From NCBI GenBank assembly GCA_041629655.1, contig JBFKMV010000049.1:1-28069 (forward strand): a stretch of 28,069 bases of DNA, given 5' to 3'. This stretch comes from JBFKMV01 sp041629655. Its GTDB lineage: Bacteria; Acidobacteriota; Polarisedimenticolia; Polarisedimenticolales; Polarisedimenticolaceae. Below, one piece after another: positions 1-8,227 of this stretch. Position 1 is the first letter of the stretch, and the number at the start of each line of letters is the position of its first letter. Position numbers and translations under genes: made by a program. The notes below the pieces were generated by a model. The model had not been told where the DNA came from. It saw only the letters and a program-made list of their open reading frames with translations, and searched no databases.

Positions 1-11
1 CCGCCCCGTCG

Positions 12-599
12 TTACTGGATGCTCCCGGTCTTGCATTTCCTGAGGTACAGCGCCAGCTCGTGGGCGACGTTCTGCTCCATGTCGTCGACGCCCTTGGCCA
101 TGCCCATCGCGCCGCCCCAGGCCCAGGTGCGCTTCGCGTCGAAGCTCGTCAGCTCGCGGCCGGTCGCTCCGTCGATCAGGTGCACGACGAAGTCCAGGTG
201 CGCGCTACCCGCGCCGGCCATCATCGCCCGGCCCACGGCGCTGCCGGGCTTGTACTGCGTGATCTCGCCGCGCACGATCAAGCTGCCCGCCCCGAGGTCG
301 GCGGACGCTCCGCGATGGACCTGCTCGAACAGATCCGTGTCCAGCGCCTGCTGGAGATAGTCGCCGAGCCGCTTCGGCGCGCCCTTGACCTGCACGACCT
401 TCTTGCGCTCCTCGGCCTTCGGATCCGTCATCGCGAAGTCCTCGATCCACAGCACCGAGTAGGCGCCGAGATCCACGGCCGGCCACTTGTCGGCGTGTTT
501 CTCGCGCTTCTTCTTCCCGGCGTAAGCCGGGACCGCCAACCCACCGATCACCAGACACACCACGATCGTTCGCATGACCCACGCACGTTTCGCACGCAT
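12..599 (-). CDS. secreted DUF4410-like protein
   Basis: A 195-residue exported protein. The first 27 residues form a classical signal peptide: basic start, hydrophobic core at about residues 11-23, and an A-Y-A cleavage site before G-K-K-K. There is no lipobox cysteine, so it is probably periplasmic or released. The rest has the layout I associate with DUF4410: an early V-L-W-I-E-D-F strand, a L-I-V-R-G-E-I-T strand, then a G-S-A-H-L-D-F-V-V-H-L-I-D stretch and a C-terminal helix with one cysteine. The family has no established function. I chose the ATG at 599 over the in-frame TTG at 605 because AGGAG lies 7 bases before the ATG. A second ATG at 575 would leave a shorter but still workable signal peptide. 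The gene follows the broken hydrolase gene at a distance of 112 bases and appears to have its own promoter. Confidence 0.8.
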   Translation of the reverse strand: MRAKRAWVMRTIVVCLVIGGLAVPAYAGKKKREKHADKWPAVDLGAYSVLWIEDFAMTDPKAEERKKVVQVKGAPKRLGDYLQQALDTDLFEQVHRGASADLGAGSLIVRGEITQYKPGSAVGRAMMAGAGSAHLDFVVHLIDGATGRELTSFDAKRTWAWGGAMGMAKGVDDMEQNVAHELALYLRKCKTGSIQ

Positions 600-606
600 G
601 GCCAAA

Positions 607-611
607 CTCCT
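607..611 (-). promoter_or_regulatory. ribosome binding site fixing the start at 599
   Basis: AGGAG on the minus strand ends 7 bases before the ATG at 597-599. The upstream in-frame TTG (603-605) lies only one base from it, too close to be its start. This decides the start of the DUF4410-like gene. Confidence 0.65.
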
Positions 612-653
612 GTTGAGGACGTCTGTTCGGGAACGTCGCCGGCAACGCCCGTG

Positions 654-682
654 ACCCTACCGACGGGCTTGCTGATCCGCAA
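654..682 (-). promoter_or_regulatory. candidate promoter for the DUF4410-like gene
   Basis: On the minus strand, TTGCGG (677-682) is followed after 17 bases by TAGGGT (654-659), about 55 bases before the ATG at 599. Only three of six -35 bases match the consensus. The 112-base gap (600-711) otherwise holds a 6-bp GC hairpin (690-704) without a T tract, and I see nothing else in it. Confidence 0.3.
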
Positions 683-711
683 GGTAGCACGGCGCCCGGC
701 GCCGCGGAAGG

Positions 712-1649
712 CTAGCCGCCGGCCCGGCAGTCCGGCGGCGGCGTCGCGAGCTGCCACCCGGGGTGGCGACCGGTCAGCTCGCGCGCCAGCCATTCCGCCA
801 TCAGGCAGTTCCCGCGCCCGGACCAGTGGGCCCGGGTGGACGTGGCCAGGCCGCTCTCGTTCCGTACGAGCGCGGTCAGGTACCCGATCGGGTCGACGAG
901 CTCCACGCCCGTCCCGGCCAGCGCGCGCAGGCTGCCGCCGATCTGGCGCGGCACCTGCGGATGGGTCTCGAACGCCTCCAGCCACGAGGGCCCGGCGATG
1001 CCCACCACCGTCAGCCCCACGCCGCGCTCGTCGCACTCCCGCCGCATCCGTTCCACCAGCAGCCGGGTCACCTGCCACACGTCGTCCCAGGAGTCCGAGA
1101 TCTCGAGCGGCCGCGGACGGCCGAACAGCCAGGCGGCGGTGTAGGAGTGCCGCTCGAGCCAGGGCCGGTTCGAGGCCAGCGGCACGGGGTGGTTCTCGAT
1201 CGCGAGCCGTCCGTCGCGAAGCGTGAACGCCGGTTTGGCGTGCACGAACTCGACGTTGTTGGTCCGGCCCAGATCGGCGGGCAGCGTCAGCACCAGCAGC
1301 ACGTGATCGGGGTGGAGCTCGAACACCTCCTGCTCCAGCCGCAACATCATCTGGCCCAGCCCGAACCCGTGCACGTGGCCCGCAGGCCCTGCCCGTTGAT
1401 GGTCACGCGGAACGGCACCCGCTCGTCACTGACGTAACCGGGGATGTTGGTCCAGCCGTAGCTCGGGTGGTAGCGGTCCCAGGGGTAGGTCAGCTCACCG
1501 AAGCGGCCGACCTGCCAGTCGGCGACGCCCGTGATCTGCTCGACCCCGTCGTACTTCGCCCGCAGCAGGAGCTCGGCGGCGACCAGCACGATCGAAAGCA
1601 GCAGCAGCGTCGGCACCGCCGCGAACACGACCGTCTTGGATCTGGACAA
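712..1649 (-). pseudogene. SGNH/GDSL-type hydrolase, broken by an internal deletion
   Basis: Two fragments in different frames look like the two ends of one membrane-anchored SGNH hydrolase. The N-terminal piece (1649 to about 1380) has a signal anchor at residues 8-30 and the lead-in R-V-T-I-N-G-Q-G-L-R-A that normally comes shortly before the G-D-S nucleophile block. It then runs into a short tail and a stop at 1347. The C-terminal piece (about 1384 to 712) resumes at V-H-G-F-G-L-G-Q-M, which family members reach some 60-80 residues later, and runs to the end. The missing block would carry the catalytic Ser and the oxyanion Gly. The His remains in an H-W near the C-terminus, but the residue two before it, usually Asp, is Arg. 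The first piece starts with a TTG 15 bases after the permease stop. An assembly error is possible, but the Arg substitution argues for true decay. Confidence 0.7.
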
Positions 1650-1664
1650 CCGACGCGTCAGGCG

Positions 1665-2903
1665 TCATTCGTAGCGCAACGCGTCGATCGGGTCCAGCCG
1701 GGCCGCGTTCAGGGCCGGGTAGGTCCCGAACAGCACCCCGACGGCGACCGAGAACCCGAACGAGAGCACGATCGAGAAGCCGGTCACCACGGTGTTCCAG
1801 TCCGAGAACGACGAGACACCCCAGGCGATGCTGATGCCGAGCAGCACGCCGATCATCCCGCCGAGCAGCGAGATCAGCACGGCCTCGGACAGGAACTGCG
1901 ACAGGATGTCGCGGCGCCGCGCGCCGAGCGCCCGGCGCACGCCGATCTCGCGGGTGCGCTCCATCACGCTGGCCAGCATGATGTTCATGATCCCGATCCC
2001 GCCGACCAGCAGCGAGATTCCGGCGATGCCGCCCATCACGATGTTGAAGATCGCCCGCGTGCGCCGGCTCTGGTCCAGGAGCTGCTCGGGAACGACGAGC
2101 GTGAAGTCGCTCTCGTCGCCGTGAAGCTCCTTGAGCACGTCGTTGATCAGCACGGTGGCGGCTTCGATCGACGCGCCCGGCGCGATCTGCAGCACCAGCT
2201 CGTCGACCTCGCTCTCCAGCAGCGGCCGGTCGTACATCTTCAACGCCGCGGTGATCGGGATGAACACGCTGCTCTCGGCGCTCTCCAGCTCGACGCCCTG
2301 GAACGACTCCTGGGTCAACGCCTGCGGCTTCAGGATCCCGACCACGGTAAACCACACGTCGTTGATCTTGACCGGCCGGCCGATCGGGTCGTGATAGGCG
2401 AACAGCTCCCGGGCGGCGCGCGAGCCCAGCACGCAGACCCGCTGGTACGTCGCCTCCTCGGCGGCGTCGAACAGCGCGCCGCGGCCGCGGCCGAGGTTCA
2501 TCAGCTCGAAGTACGAGCGCGACACGCCCAGCACCAGCCCTTCGCTGCGGCCGGTCTCGGACAGCACCCGGTCGGCCTTGATGCGCTTGCGGGCGCTGGC
2601 CGCCACGATCGCGGGGACCACCTCGCGCAGCCCGGCGAGGTCGCGCAGCGACAGACCGAGACTGCGTTCGCGGATCGTGTACAGGTCCTCCTGGTCGGCG
2701 GGCTTCTCGCGGATGATCACGTTGCGCAGGCCCATCGCGTCGATCACCTGGAGCGCCTCGGCCTGGGCGCCCGCGCCGATCGACAGCATCGAGATCACGG
2801 CCCCGACGCCGAAGATCATGCCCAGCATCGTCAGCAGCGTGCGCAGCTTCTGCCGCACCAGGTCGCGCCCGGCGACGCGCAGGTATTCCAGCAGCTGCAG
2901 CAT
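1665..2903 (-). CDS. MacB/FtsX-type ABC transporter permease
   Basis: This 412-residue inner-membrane protein has the four-helix MacB (type VII ABC) topology. TM1 is at about residues 22-44, followed by a periplasmic domain of roughly 230 residues. TM2 is at 285-310, TM3 at 336-362 and TM4 at 375-398. The cytoplasmic coupling segment E-R-T-R-E-I-G-V-R-R-A-L-G-A and the C-terminal D-P-I-D-A-L-R-Y-E are family hallmarks, and the length is normal. Such proteins do not form a classical channel; they pass ATP-driven conformational change to the periplasm and work with an adaptor and an outer-membrane exit duct. Here three adaptor genes come directly before it, the nearest ending 4 bases before this ATG, but no ATPase gene is adjacent. 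The ATPase must be encoded elsewhere; the one at 14377 belongs to another operon with its own permease. Confidence 0.93.
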   Translation of the reverse strand: MLQLLEYLRVAGRDLVRQKLRTLLTMLGMIFGVGAVISMLSIGAGAQAEALQVIDAMGLRNVIIREKPADQEDLYTIRERSLGLSLRDLAGLREVVPAIVAASARKRIKADRVLSETGRSEGLVLGVSRSYFELMNLGRGRGALFDAAEEATYQRVCVLGSRAARELFAYHDPIGRPVKINDVWFTVVGILKPQALTQESFQGVELESAESSVFIPITAALKMYDRPLLESEVDELVLQIAPGASIEAATVLINDVLKELHGDESDFTLVVPEQLLDQSRRTRAIFNIVMGGIAGISLLVGGIGIMNIMLASVMERTREIGVRRALGARRRDILSQFLSEAVLISLLGGMIGVLLGISIAWGVSSFSDWNTVVTGFSIVLSFGFSVAVGVLFGTYPALNAARLDPIDALRYE

Positions 2904-2907
2904 CGCG

Positions 2908-4179
2908 CTAGCGGCCCCGGGAAACCGCGGCGGGCGCGCCGGTGGCGTCCGGGGCGGGGGGGGCCTCGCCGTCGGGGCCGCCCAGCAGCACGCGCTCGCC
3001 GCCGGCGAGCCCCTCGGTCACGCTGACCCGCACCAGGTCGCCCGGGCCGAGCGTGACCGGGCGCCGCTCGCCGCCGTTCGCGCCCTGGACGAGCACGAAC
3101 GGCGCGTCGGGCTGCCCGCGCACCGCGGACCGCGGGACGACCACGGCGTCTTCGACCCGGCCCAGCCGGATCCGCGCCTCGCCCTTCATGCCGGGCTTGA
3201 GCAGCGCCGGATCGCCGTCGGTGATCTCGATCCTGACCTCGCAGTACTTGACCGGCGAGCCGCGCTCGATCGGGCGGGCGATCTCGGCGATCGTGGCGAC
3301 GCGGCCCTGGAACACGCGCTCGGGGCGCGCGTCCACGGTCACCGTGGCCTCGGCGCCCGCGGCGAGGCCCGCGGCATCCCGCTCCAGCACGTAGCCCTTG
3401 AGCGCGGCGCTCGCCGGGTCGACGATCGACATGATCAGGTTGCCGGGCCACAGCGTGTCGCCGACCGCGACCGAGGAGCCGCGCCAGTTCTTCCGGTACA
3501 CGACCAGGCCGCCGATCGGCGCCTTCAGCACTAGGCTGCCGAGACTGTACTCCACGCGATCGATGCGTCCCTTGACCTGGTCCTTCTCGACGCCCAGGAT
3601 CCGCTCCTCGATGTCGTAGTACTCGCCGCGCAGCAGCAGGCTGGCATCGGCGAACAGGATCGTCTCGTGGGCGTTGTCGAGCCGCACCTCGTCCTCGAGG
3701 ATCTCGCGCCGGCTGTAGATCGTCTCGTCGGCGATCTCGAACGCCTCGACGTTGTCGCGCTCGATCTCGGCGACCTCCTTCATCACCTCGATCGATCCGC
3801 TCTCGATGGTCGACTGGAGCTGGGTGCGGTCGATGCGACGGTCGGTGGAGCGGAAGCTGGCGCGGTGGTTGCCGAGCTCGATGGCCAGCTGGGTGTCGTC
3901 GAACACCACCACGATCTCGCCCTGCTCGACGATCGTGCCCTCCTCGACCAGCTCCTTGACTTTCAGCGCGCCGGTGGGGACGCGCGGCACGGCGATCGGC
4001 GAGGCCTGGGTCGCCTCCAGCTCGCCCTTGGCCGGCACCACGATCTCCAGCGAGGTCGGCTCGGCCGTCACGGCGACCGGCGGTGTCTCCCGGGAGCCGC
4101 CGCCCAGCACGCCGCAGCCCGACAGCAGCAGCGCGAGCAGCAGCAGGGCCGATGCGTCTCGCGGGGTCGTCGGCTTCAT
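2908..4179 (-). CDS. HlyD/RND-family periplasmic adaptor lipoprotein (third of three)
   Basis: A 423-residue membrane fusion protein. A lipoprotein signal peptide ends in the lipobox L-S-G-C with Cys22 as the lipidated residue, so the mature protein should be anchored by its N-terminus. It then shows the adaptor order: first lipoyl half (about 55-100, ending in V-V-V-F-D-D-T-Q-L), a helical hairpin rich in charged residues (about 105-225), second lipoyl half (L-K-A-P-I-G-G-L-V-V-Y), beta-barrel, and a membrane-proximal domain with L-K-P-G-M-K-G and V-V-V-P-R-S-A-V-R. The C-terminal 25 residues are Pro/Ala-rich and probably disordered. Its ATG overlaps the stop of the preceding adaptor by four bases (ATGA), which fixes the start; the open frame continues far upstream but only as a shadow. 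It probably links the MacB-type permease to an outer-membrane duct. The substrate is unknown. Confidence 0.92.
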   Translation of the reverse strand: MKPTTPRDASALLLLALLLSGCGVLGGGSRETPPVAVTAEPTSLEIVVPAKGELEATQASPIAVPRVPTGALKVKELVEEGTIVEQGEIVVVFDDTQLAIELGNHRASFRSTDRRIDRTQLQSTIESGSIEVMKEVAEIERDNVEAFEIADETIYSRREILEDEVRLDNAHETILFADASLLLRGEYYDIEERILGVEKDQVKGRIDRVEYSLGSLVLKAPIGGLVVYRKNWRGSSVAVGDTLWPGNLIMSIVDPASAALKGYVLERDAAGLAAGAEATVTVDARPERVFQGRVATIAEIARPIERGSPVKYCEVRIEITDGDPALLKPGMKGEARIRLGRVEDAVVVPRSAVRGQPDAPFVLVQGANGGERRPVTLGPGDLVRVSVTEGLAGGERVLLGGPDGEAPPAPDATGAPAAVSRGR

Positions 4180-5390
4180 GCGTCCGCTCCCGCCAGCAGC
4201 ACCGTCTCGCCCTCCTCGACCCCCGACGCGACCACCACCCGCCGGGAGTCCCGCTCGCCGAGAGTCACCGGGCGGCGCTCCACGCGGCCGCCCCGGCCGA
4301 CGACCTGGAGCCACGGGCCCGCGTTGCCGGTGCGGACCGCCTCGAGCGGAACGGTCAGACGGTCCTCCAGCAGCGCGGTGCGGATCCGGACCTGGATGCC
4401 CATCCCGGGCCGCAGCACGTCCGTATCGACCGCGCCCAGCGGGAGGATCGCGTCGAACACCTTGCTGCGATCCTGCGCCGAGCGCTCGTGGACGATGCGG
4501 CCGATCTCGGCGACCTCGGTCGTCAGCACCAGCCCCGGCACGGCGTCGACCGAGACCTCCGCGGGCTGTCCGGGACGGAGCCGCGAGGCGTCGACCTCCA
4601 GCACGTCCGCCTCGGCCTGCAGCGTCGTCACGTCGGCGACCTTGAGGATCTTGGCCAGCATCCACACGCTCTCGCCGACCTCCCAGCGATCGCCGTTCTG
4701 CTTGGGAACGTAGACCACCAGCCCGGCCACCGGCGCCTTGACGTTGAAGGTCTCCTTGACCGCCTCGAGGTAGGCGATCTTGCCCTGCTCGTACTCGCGC
4801 TTGACGTCGAGCAGGCGCAGCTTGGACTCCACCAGCGCCTGCTCGAAGTCGATCTTCTCGCGCAGGAACGCGACGCGCTGCTCGGCGAGCTGCTTCTCCA
4901 GCCGGGTCTGCTCGAACTCGATGAACGAGACCAGCCCCTCGGGCAGCGAGAGGTCCAGGTCGACGGTCTTCAGGTCGCCCTGGGCCTTGACCAGGTCGAG
5001 CCGGAGCTGCTTGAGCGAGACCTCGAGGTTGCGCTGCTCCTTCTCCTTCTCCTGCAGCACCTTCTCCAGCGCCGCGCGGTGATCGCGCAGCTGGTCGTCG
5101 AGCTGGGTCGCGTCGAAGCGCGCGATGACCTGGCCGGCCTGGACCACCGTGCCCTCGGGGATCATCCACTCCAGGTTGTGGCTCCAGACGTCGCGCACCG
5201 AGGGCGGGCCGATCTCGTAGGCCACGGCCGCCTCCAGCCGGCCGGCGGCCTCGACGGTCAGCCGCAGGTCCTCGCGCGTCACGCGGGCGGTGGAACGGCC
5301 GTGATCCTCGCCGCGCAGCAAGGCGGCCGCGCCCAGCCCGGCCGCGACCAGCAGCACCGCCGCCACCGCGATCAGGCGCGCCCGGCTCAC
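4176..5390 (-). CDS. HlyD/RND-family periplasmic adaptor (second of three)
   Basis: A 404-residue membrane fusion protein, held by an uncleaved hydrophobic N-terminus (about residues 5-25) with no lipobox, unlike its two neighbours. The first lipoyl half ends in V-I-A-R-F-D-A-T-Q-L. A long coiled-coil hairpin follows (about 95-215, rich in E, K, Q and R). The second lipoyl half is F-N-V-K-A-P-V-A-G-L-V-V-Y, then come the beta-barrel and the membrane-proximal domain (V-L-R-P-G-M-G-I-Q-V). It overlaps its neighbours by four bases on both sides, so translation of the three adaptors is coupled. The three share a common plan but are clearly diverged, so the array is an old one. It may form mixed adaptor rings with the other two, or serve as an alternative adaptor for a different substrate; the sequence does not decide this. 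Confidence 0.92.
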   Translation of the reverse strand: MSRARLIAVAAVLLVAAGLGAAALLRGEDHGRSTARVTREDLRLTVEAAGRLEAAVAYEIGPPSVRDVWSHNLEWMIPEGTVVQAGQVIARFDATQLDDQLRDHRAALEKVLQEKEKEQRNLEVSLKQLRLDLVKAQGDLKTVDLDLSLPEGLVSFIEFEQTRLEKQLAEQRVAFLREKIDFEQALVESKLRLLDVKREYEQGKIAYLEAVKETFNVKAPVAGLVVYVPKQNGDRWEVGESVWMLAKILKVADVTTLQAEADVLEVDASRLRPGQPAEVSVDAVPGLVLTTEVAEIGRIVHERSAQDRSKVFDAILPLGAVDTDVLRPGMGIQVRIRTALLEDRLTVPLEAVRTGNAGPWLQVVGRGGRVERRPVTLGERDSRRVVVASGVEEGETVLLAGADA

Positions 5391-6670
5391 GAGGGCACCC
5401 CCGCCGCGGCCGGCCGGGCGCCGTCGCGCGGCGCCGCGCCGGTCAACCGCGCGAACTCGTCCTCGGAGACGACGTAGAACCGCTCGTTGCGCGACAGCGG
5501 GTCGATGCGCTGGGCCTCGCCGCGGCTCCCGTCGGCCGCGACGCGCTCGAGCCAGTAATGTTCGCCGTCGAACCGCACCCGCTCGCGCGCCACCAGCGGC
5601 ACGTCGTCCATGCGGTCGATCACGATCCGCCCCAGCGCCGACATGCCGGGCTTCATCTCGCCGGCCCAGGTCTCCGAAAGGCTCGCCGTGACCTTGAACA
5701 CCGCCACCTTGGAGGTCTCGTCGCGCTTGACCGCCATCGAAGGCACGGACAGGATCTCACCGGTCAGCGCGCGGCCGGGGAACGCGTCGAGCGTGACCCG
5801 CACCGGCATACCGGTCCGCAGCTGCGGCGCGTCGACCTCGTTGACGAAGAACACCACCTGCATCTCGGACAGGTCGGGCAGGCGGATCACGGCCTGCCCC
5901 GGCCAGCACGAATCGCCCTCCTGGTAGCGCAGCGTCGTGCCCTGCCGGCGCTCGTAGACCACCAGACCCTCCGCCGGCGCGCGGATCGAGAGCAGCTCGA
6001 CGCCGTCGCGGGCCGCCAGCATGTCCTGCTTGAGCTTGTCGCGCTCGATCGTGAGCACGTCCAGCTCGGCCTGCCCGCGCCGTTGCGTCAACGCGATGCG
6101 GTCGCGGGTCTCCTGGAGCTCGCGGGTCGCCTTGGTCAGCGCGAGCTGCCGCTCGGCGTGCTCCTTGCGGGACAGCACCTCGGGGTCGACCGAGGCCTCG
6201 AGCCGGGTACGCTCGAAGTCGAACTCACGCTGCGCCAGCTCGATCTCCAGGTCCTTGAGCGCGCTCTTCAGCTCGCTGTCCTTGTTGGCGATCTGGATCT
6301 CGGCGTCGAGGATGCGGCTCTCCAGGTCGCGGACCTGCTCGGCCAGCGCCGAGTTGTCGAAGTCGAGCAGCGGGTCGCCCGCCCGGACCACGGAGCCCTC
6401 CTCGGCCATGAACTGGATCCGCATCTGGAAGATGTTGGTCTGGGGCGCCTTGATCTCGATCGAGCGGACCGATTGCAGCTCCCCGGTCAGCAGCAGCTCG
6501 CGGGTGAAGTCGCCGCGGATCACCGCCGCTGCCGCGGGGGACCCGTTGCCGGGCAGCGCCTCCGCGGCGGGCCCGGCGGCGGTCCCGCAGCCCACGCTGA
6601 GCGGCAACAGCGCGAGGGCCCACAGCAGGGCGATCTCGCGCGCACGGATTCCTGATTGGACGGTTTTCAC
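5387..6670 (-). CDS. HlyD/RND-family periplasmic adaptor, probable lipoprotein (first of three)
   Basis: A 427-residue adaptor and the first gene of the export operon. The N-terminus has a hydrophobic core (about 13-26) ending in L-S-V-G-C; Cys28 is a likely lipidation site, although the lipobox is imperfect (Ser at -3). The first lipoyl half ends in L-L-D-F-D-N-S-A-L, then a long heptad-like hairpin (about 108-225), then the second half S-I-R-A-P-A-E-G-L-V-V-Y, a barrel and a membrane-proximal domain with M-K-P-G-M-S-A-L-G-R. The start is the GTG at 6670, preceded by GGGAG with a 5-base gap; no ATG lies nearby and upstream in-frame sequence is a shadow of the propeller gene. A substrate-binding or sensing role is possible, but the order of domains argues for a normal adaptor. 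Confidence 0.9.
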   Translation of the reverse strand: MKTVQSGIRAREIALLWALALLPLSVGCGTAAGPAAEALPGNGSPAAAAVIRGDFTRELLLTGELQSVRSIEIKAPQTNIFQMRIQFMAEEGSVVRAGDPLLDFDNSALAEQVRDLESRILDAEIQIANKDSELKSALKDLEIELAQREFDFERTRLEASVDPEVLSRKEHAERQLALTKATRELQETRDRIALTQRRGQAELDVLTIERDKLKQDMLAARDGVELLSIRAPAEGLVVYERRQGTTLRYQEGDSCWPGQAVIRLPDLSEMQVVFFVNEVDAPQLRTGMPVRVTLDAFPGRALTGEILSVPSMAVKRDETSKVAVFKVTASLSETWAGEMKPGMSALGRIVIDRMDDVPLVARERVRFDGEHYWLERVAADGSRGEAQRIDPLSRNERFYVVSEDEFARLTGAAPRDGARPAAAGVPS

Positions 6671-6708
6671 GGCCGCTCCCTCGACGCTCGTCCTGCCCCC
6701 TGCCGAAG

Positions 6709-6714
6709 AGTCTA
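6709..6714 (-). promoter_or_regulatory. candidate extended -10 element of the three-adaptor operon
   Basis: On the minus strand TGC-TAGACT forms an extended -10 (TGnTANNNT) about 38 bases before the GTG at 6670, leaving a leader of some 30 bases that carries the GGGAG ribosome binding site. I could not find a good -35 at the usual distance. The 121-base gap 6671-6791 holds nothing else I can support; an imperfect CCGCGG repeat pair near 6770 has no T tract. Confidence 0.35.
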
Positions 6715-6791
6715 GCAAACGGAACCGGGGCGATCCCGTTTCGAGAGCTGAACCGTCCGCGGCCCGCAAAGGTTGAAACCGCGGTCCCGGG

Positions 6792-8180
6792 TCAGGGCCC
6801 GCCGGAGGCGCCGATGGCGACCACGTGCCCGCGGGTGCGGAAGTACAGCACCCCTTCGGAGATCGCGGGGGACGCCATCGCGATCTCGCCCAGCGAGTTG
6901 GTGGCCAGCTTCTTGAACTCCGGGCCGGCCTGGACCACGACCACGTCGCCCACCTCGCTGGTGAAGTAGAGCTTCCCGTCGGCGGCCACGGCCGAGGCGG
7001 AGAAACCGCTCTTGCCGGCTCCCACCCGCTCGCGGTACAGCTCCTCGCCGGTCCGGGCGCGGTAGCAGCCCAGCACGCCGTTGTCCCGGCAGACGTACAA
7101 CAGCCCGTCGTAGACCAGCGGGGTCTGCATGTAGGCGCCGTCACGCTCGGTGCTCCAGGCCACCCCGGCGTTGGAAGAGGCGTCCTTGTCCAGCGACACG
7201 TCGCCCTTGGCGTCGAGCCGCACCGCGTAGATCGGTGCCTTGGCGCCGTGGGCGTTGGTGATGAAGACCAGGTCCTCCCAGACCACCGGCGTCGGCACCG
7301 GGATGTCCCCGCCGCCCTTCATCCGCCACAGCTCCTTGCCGGTCTTGAGGTCGTAGCCCCCGATGTGCTTGTACCCGTTGACCACGATCTGCGTGCGCGT
7401 CGGGCCCTCGTGGACCGTCGGCGTGCCCCAGCTCGGGAACTCGTCGCGCGCGGTGCGCCACAGCTCCTTGCCCGTCTTGACGTCGAACGCGGCGAGGAAC
7501 GAGCCCTTCAACACGTCGGCCTGGACGATCACCCGGCCGTCGTGGATCACCGGCGAGCTGGCGAAGCCCCACTGGGCCGGCGGGACCATGTAGAAGCTGG
7601 ACTCGAGCACGCCGAGGTCCTGCTTCCACAGCAGCTTGCCCTTCATGTCGTAGGCGTACAGTCCCTCGGAGCCGAAGAACGCCACGACGTGCTTGCCGTC
7701 GGTGGCGATCGTGGGATTGGCGTGGCTCGACTTGGGATGGCGCTTGGTGCGCGGGACGCCCTCGTGGGCGGTGCGCTCCCACAGCAGCTTGCCGTTCCGT
7801 TTGTCCAGGCAGTAGACGAGGTAGCGGTGCGACCCGTCGTCCTTGACCGGCCCGATGTCTCCGTACAGGCCGACCTTCAGCTCGTCCTCGGGCTTGCCGC
7901 TGATTGCGGTCGTGACGAACAGCCGGTTGCCCCAGATCGCGGGGCTCGAGTGTCCGAGACCGGGCAGCGGCGTGCGCCAGCGCACCTGCCGGCCCGACTC
8001 GACGTCCCAGCTGACGGGAGTCGGGTGGCCCTCGGCGATCCCGCGGGCCTCTCGACCGCGGAAGGAGGGCCAGTTGCCGTCGCCGGCAGCCTCCGCGGCC
8101 GGGGCTGCGCCGGACAGCGCCGCCGCCAGGAACGTCAGCGACAATACGAGGATCGGACGCGGGGGCGTGGCGATGCGCAC
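6792..8180 (-). CDS. secreted PQQ-like beta-propeller repeat protein
   Basis: A 462-residue exported protein. A signal peptide covers about residues 1-31 (core I-L-V-L-S-L-T-F-L). Mature sequence begins N-W-P-S-F-R-G, the opening typical of the large PQQ-like (YncE/BamB-like) propeller family. At least six blades follow, with motifs of the form D-x-x-T/N-G-K-x-L-W (C-L-D-K-R-N-G-K-L-L-W, F-D-V-K-T-G-K-E-L-W, Y-D-L-K-T-G-K-E-L-W, Y-R-A-R-T-G-E-E-L-Y) and recurring S-S-P-V and T-P-V strands. Most such proteins are scaffolds or ligand binders rather than quinoprotein enzymes, and I see no dehydrogenase active-site pattern. I prefer the GTG at 8180 to the ATG at 8195, because GGGAGG sits 7 bases before the GTG and overlaps that ATG. 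A second, membrane-anchored propeller lies at 9516-11054. Confidence 0.9.
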   Translation of the reverse strand: MRIATPPRPILVLSLTFLAAALSGAAPAAEAAGDGNWPSFRGREARGIAEGHPTPVSWDVESGRQVRWRTPLPGLGHSSPAIWGNRLFVTTAISGKPEDELKVGLYGDIGPVKDDGSHRYLVYCLDKRNGKLLWERTAHEGVPRTKRHPKSSHANPTIATDGKHVVAFFGSEGLYAYDMKGKLLWKQDLGVLESSFYMVPPAQWGFASSPVIHDGRVIVQADVLKGSFLAAFDVKTGKELWRTARDEFPSWGTPTVHEGPTRTQIVVNGYKHIGGYDLKTGKELWRMKGGGDIPVPTPVVWEDLVFITNAHGAKAPIYAVRLDAKGDVSLDKDASSNAGVAWSTERDGAYMQTPLVYDGLLYVCRDNGVLGCYRARTGEELYRERVGAGKSGFSASAVAADGKLYFTSEVGDVVVVQAGPEFKKLATNSLGEIAMASPAISEGVLYFRTRGHVVAIGASGGP

Positions 8181-8187
8181 GGGGAGA

Positions 8188-8193
8188 CCTCCC
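8188..8193 (-). promoter_or_regulatory. ribosome binding site fixing the GTG start at 8180
   Basis: GGGAGG on the minus strand, 7 bases before the GTG at 8178-8180. It overlaps the alternative in-frame ATG (8193-8195), which itself lacks a ribosome binding site, so the shorter protein with a cleaner signal peptide is favoured. Confidence 0.6.
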
Positions 8194-8227
8194 ATGGAAT
8201 GAGGACCCCCCGATTCTGCCACGGCAG

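Noticed and set aside
690..704. GC hairpin (6-bp stem, 3-base loop) between the broken hydrolase and DUF4410-like genes as a terminator
   Set aside because: No T tract follows on either strand, and such short GC palindromes are expected by chance at this base composition.
1467..3026. Long plus-strand open frame opposite the MacB-type permease gene
   Set aside because: It is rich in His, Gln, Arg and Asp with no recognisable domain. This is the expected antisense shadow of a GC-rich gene.
6740..6785. CCGCGG inverted pair after the propeller gene as a terminator
   Set aside because: The 6-bp arms are palindromes in themselves, the loop is long and no T tract follows.
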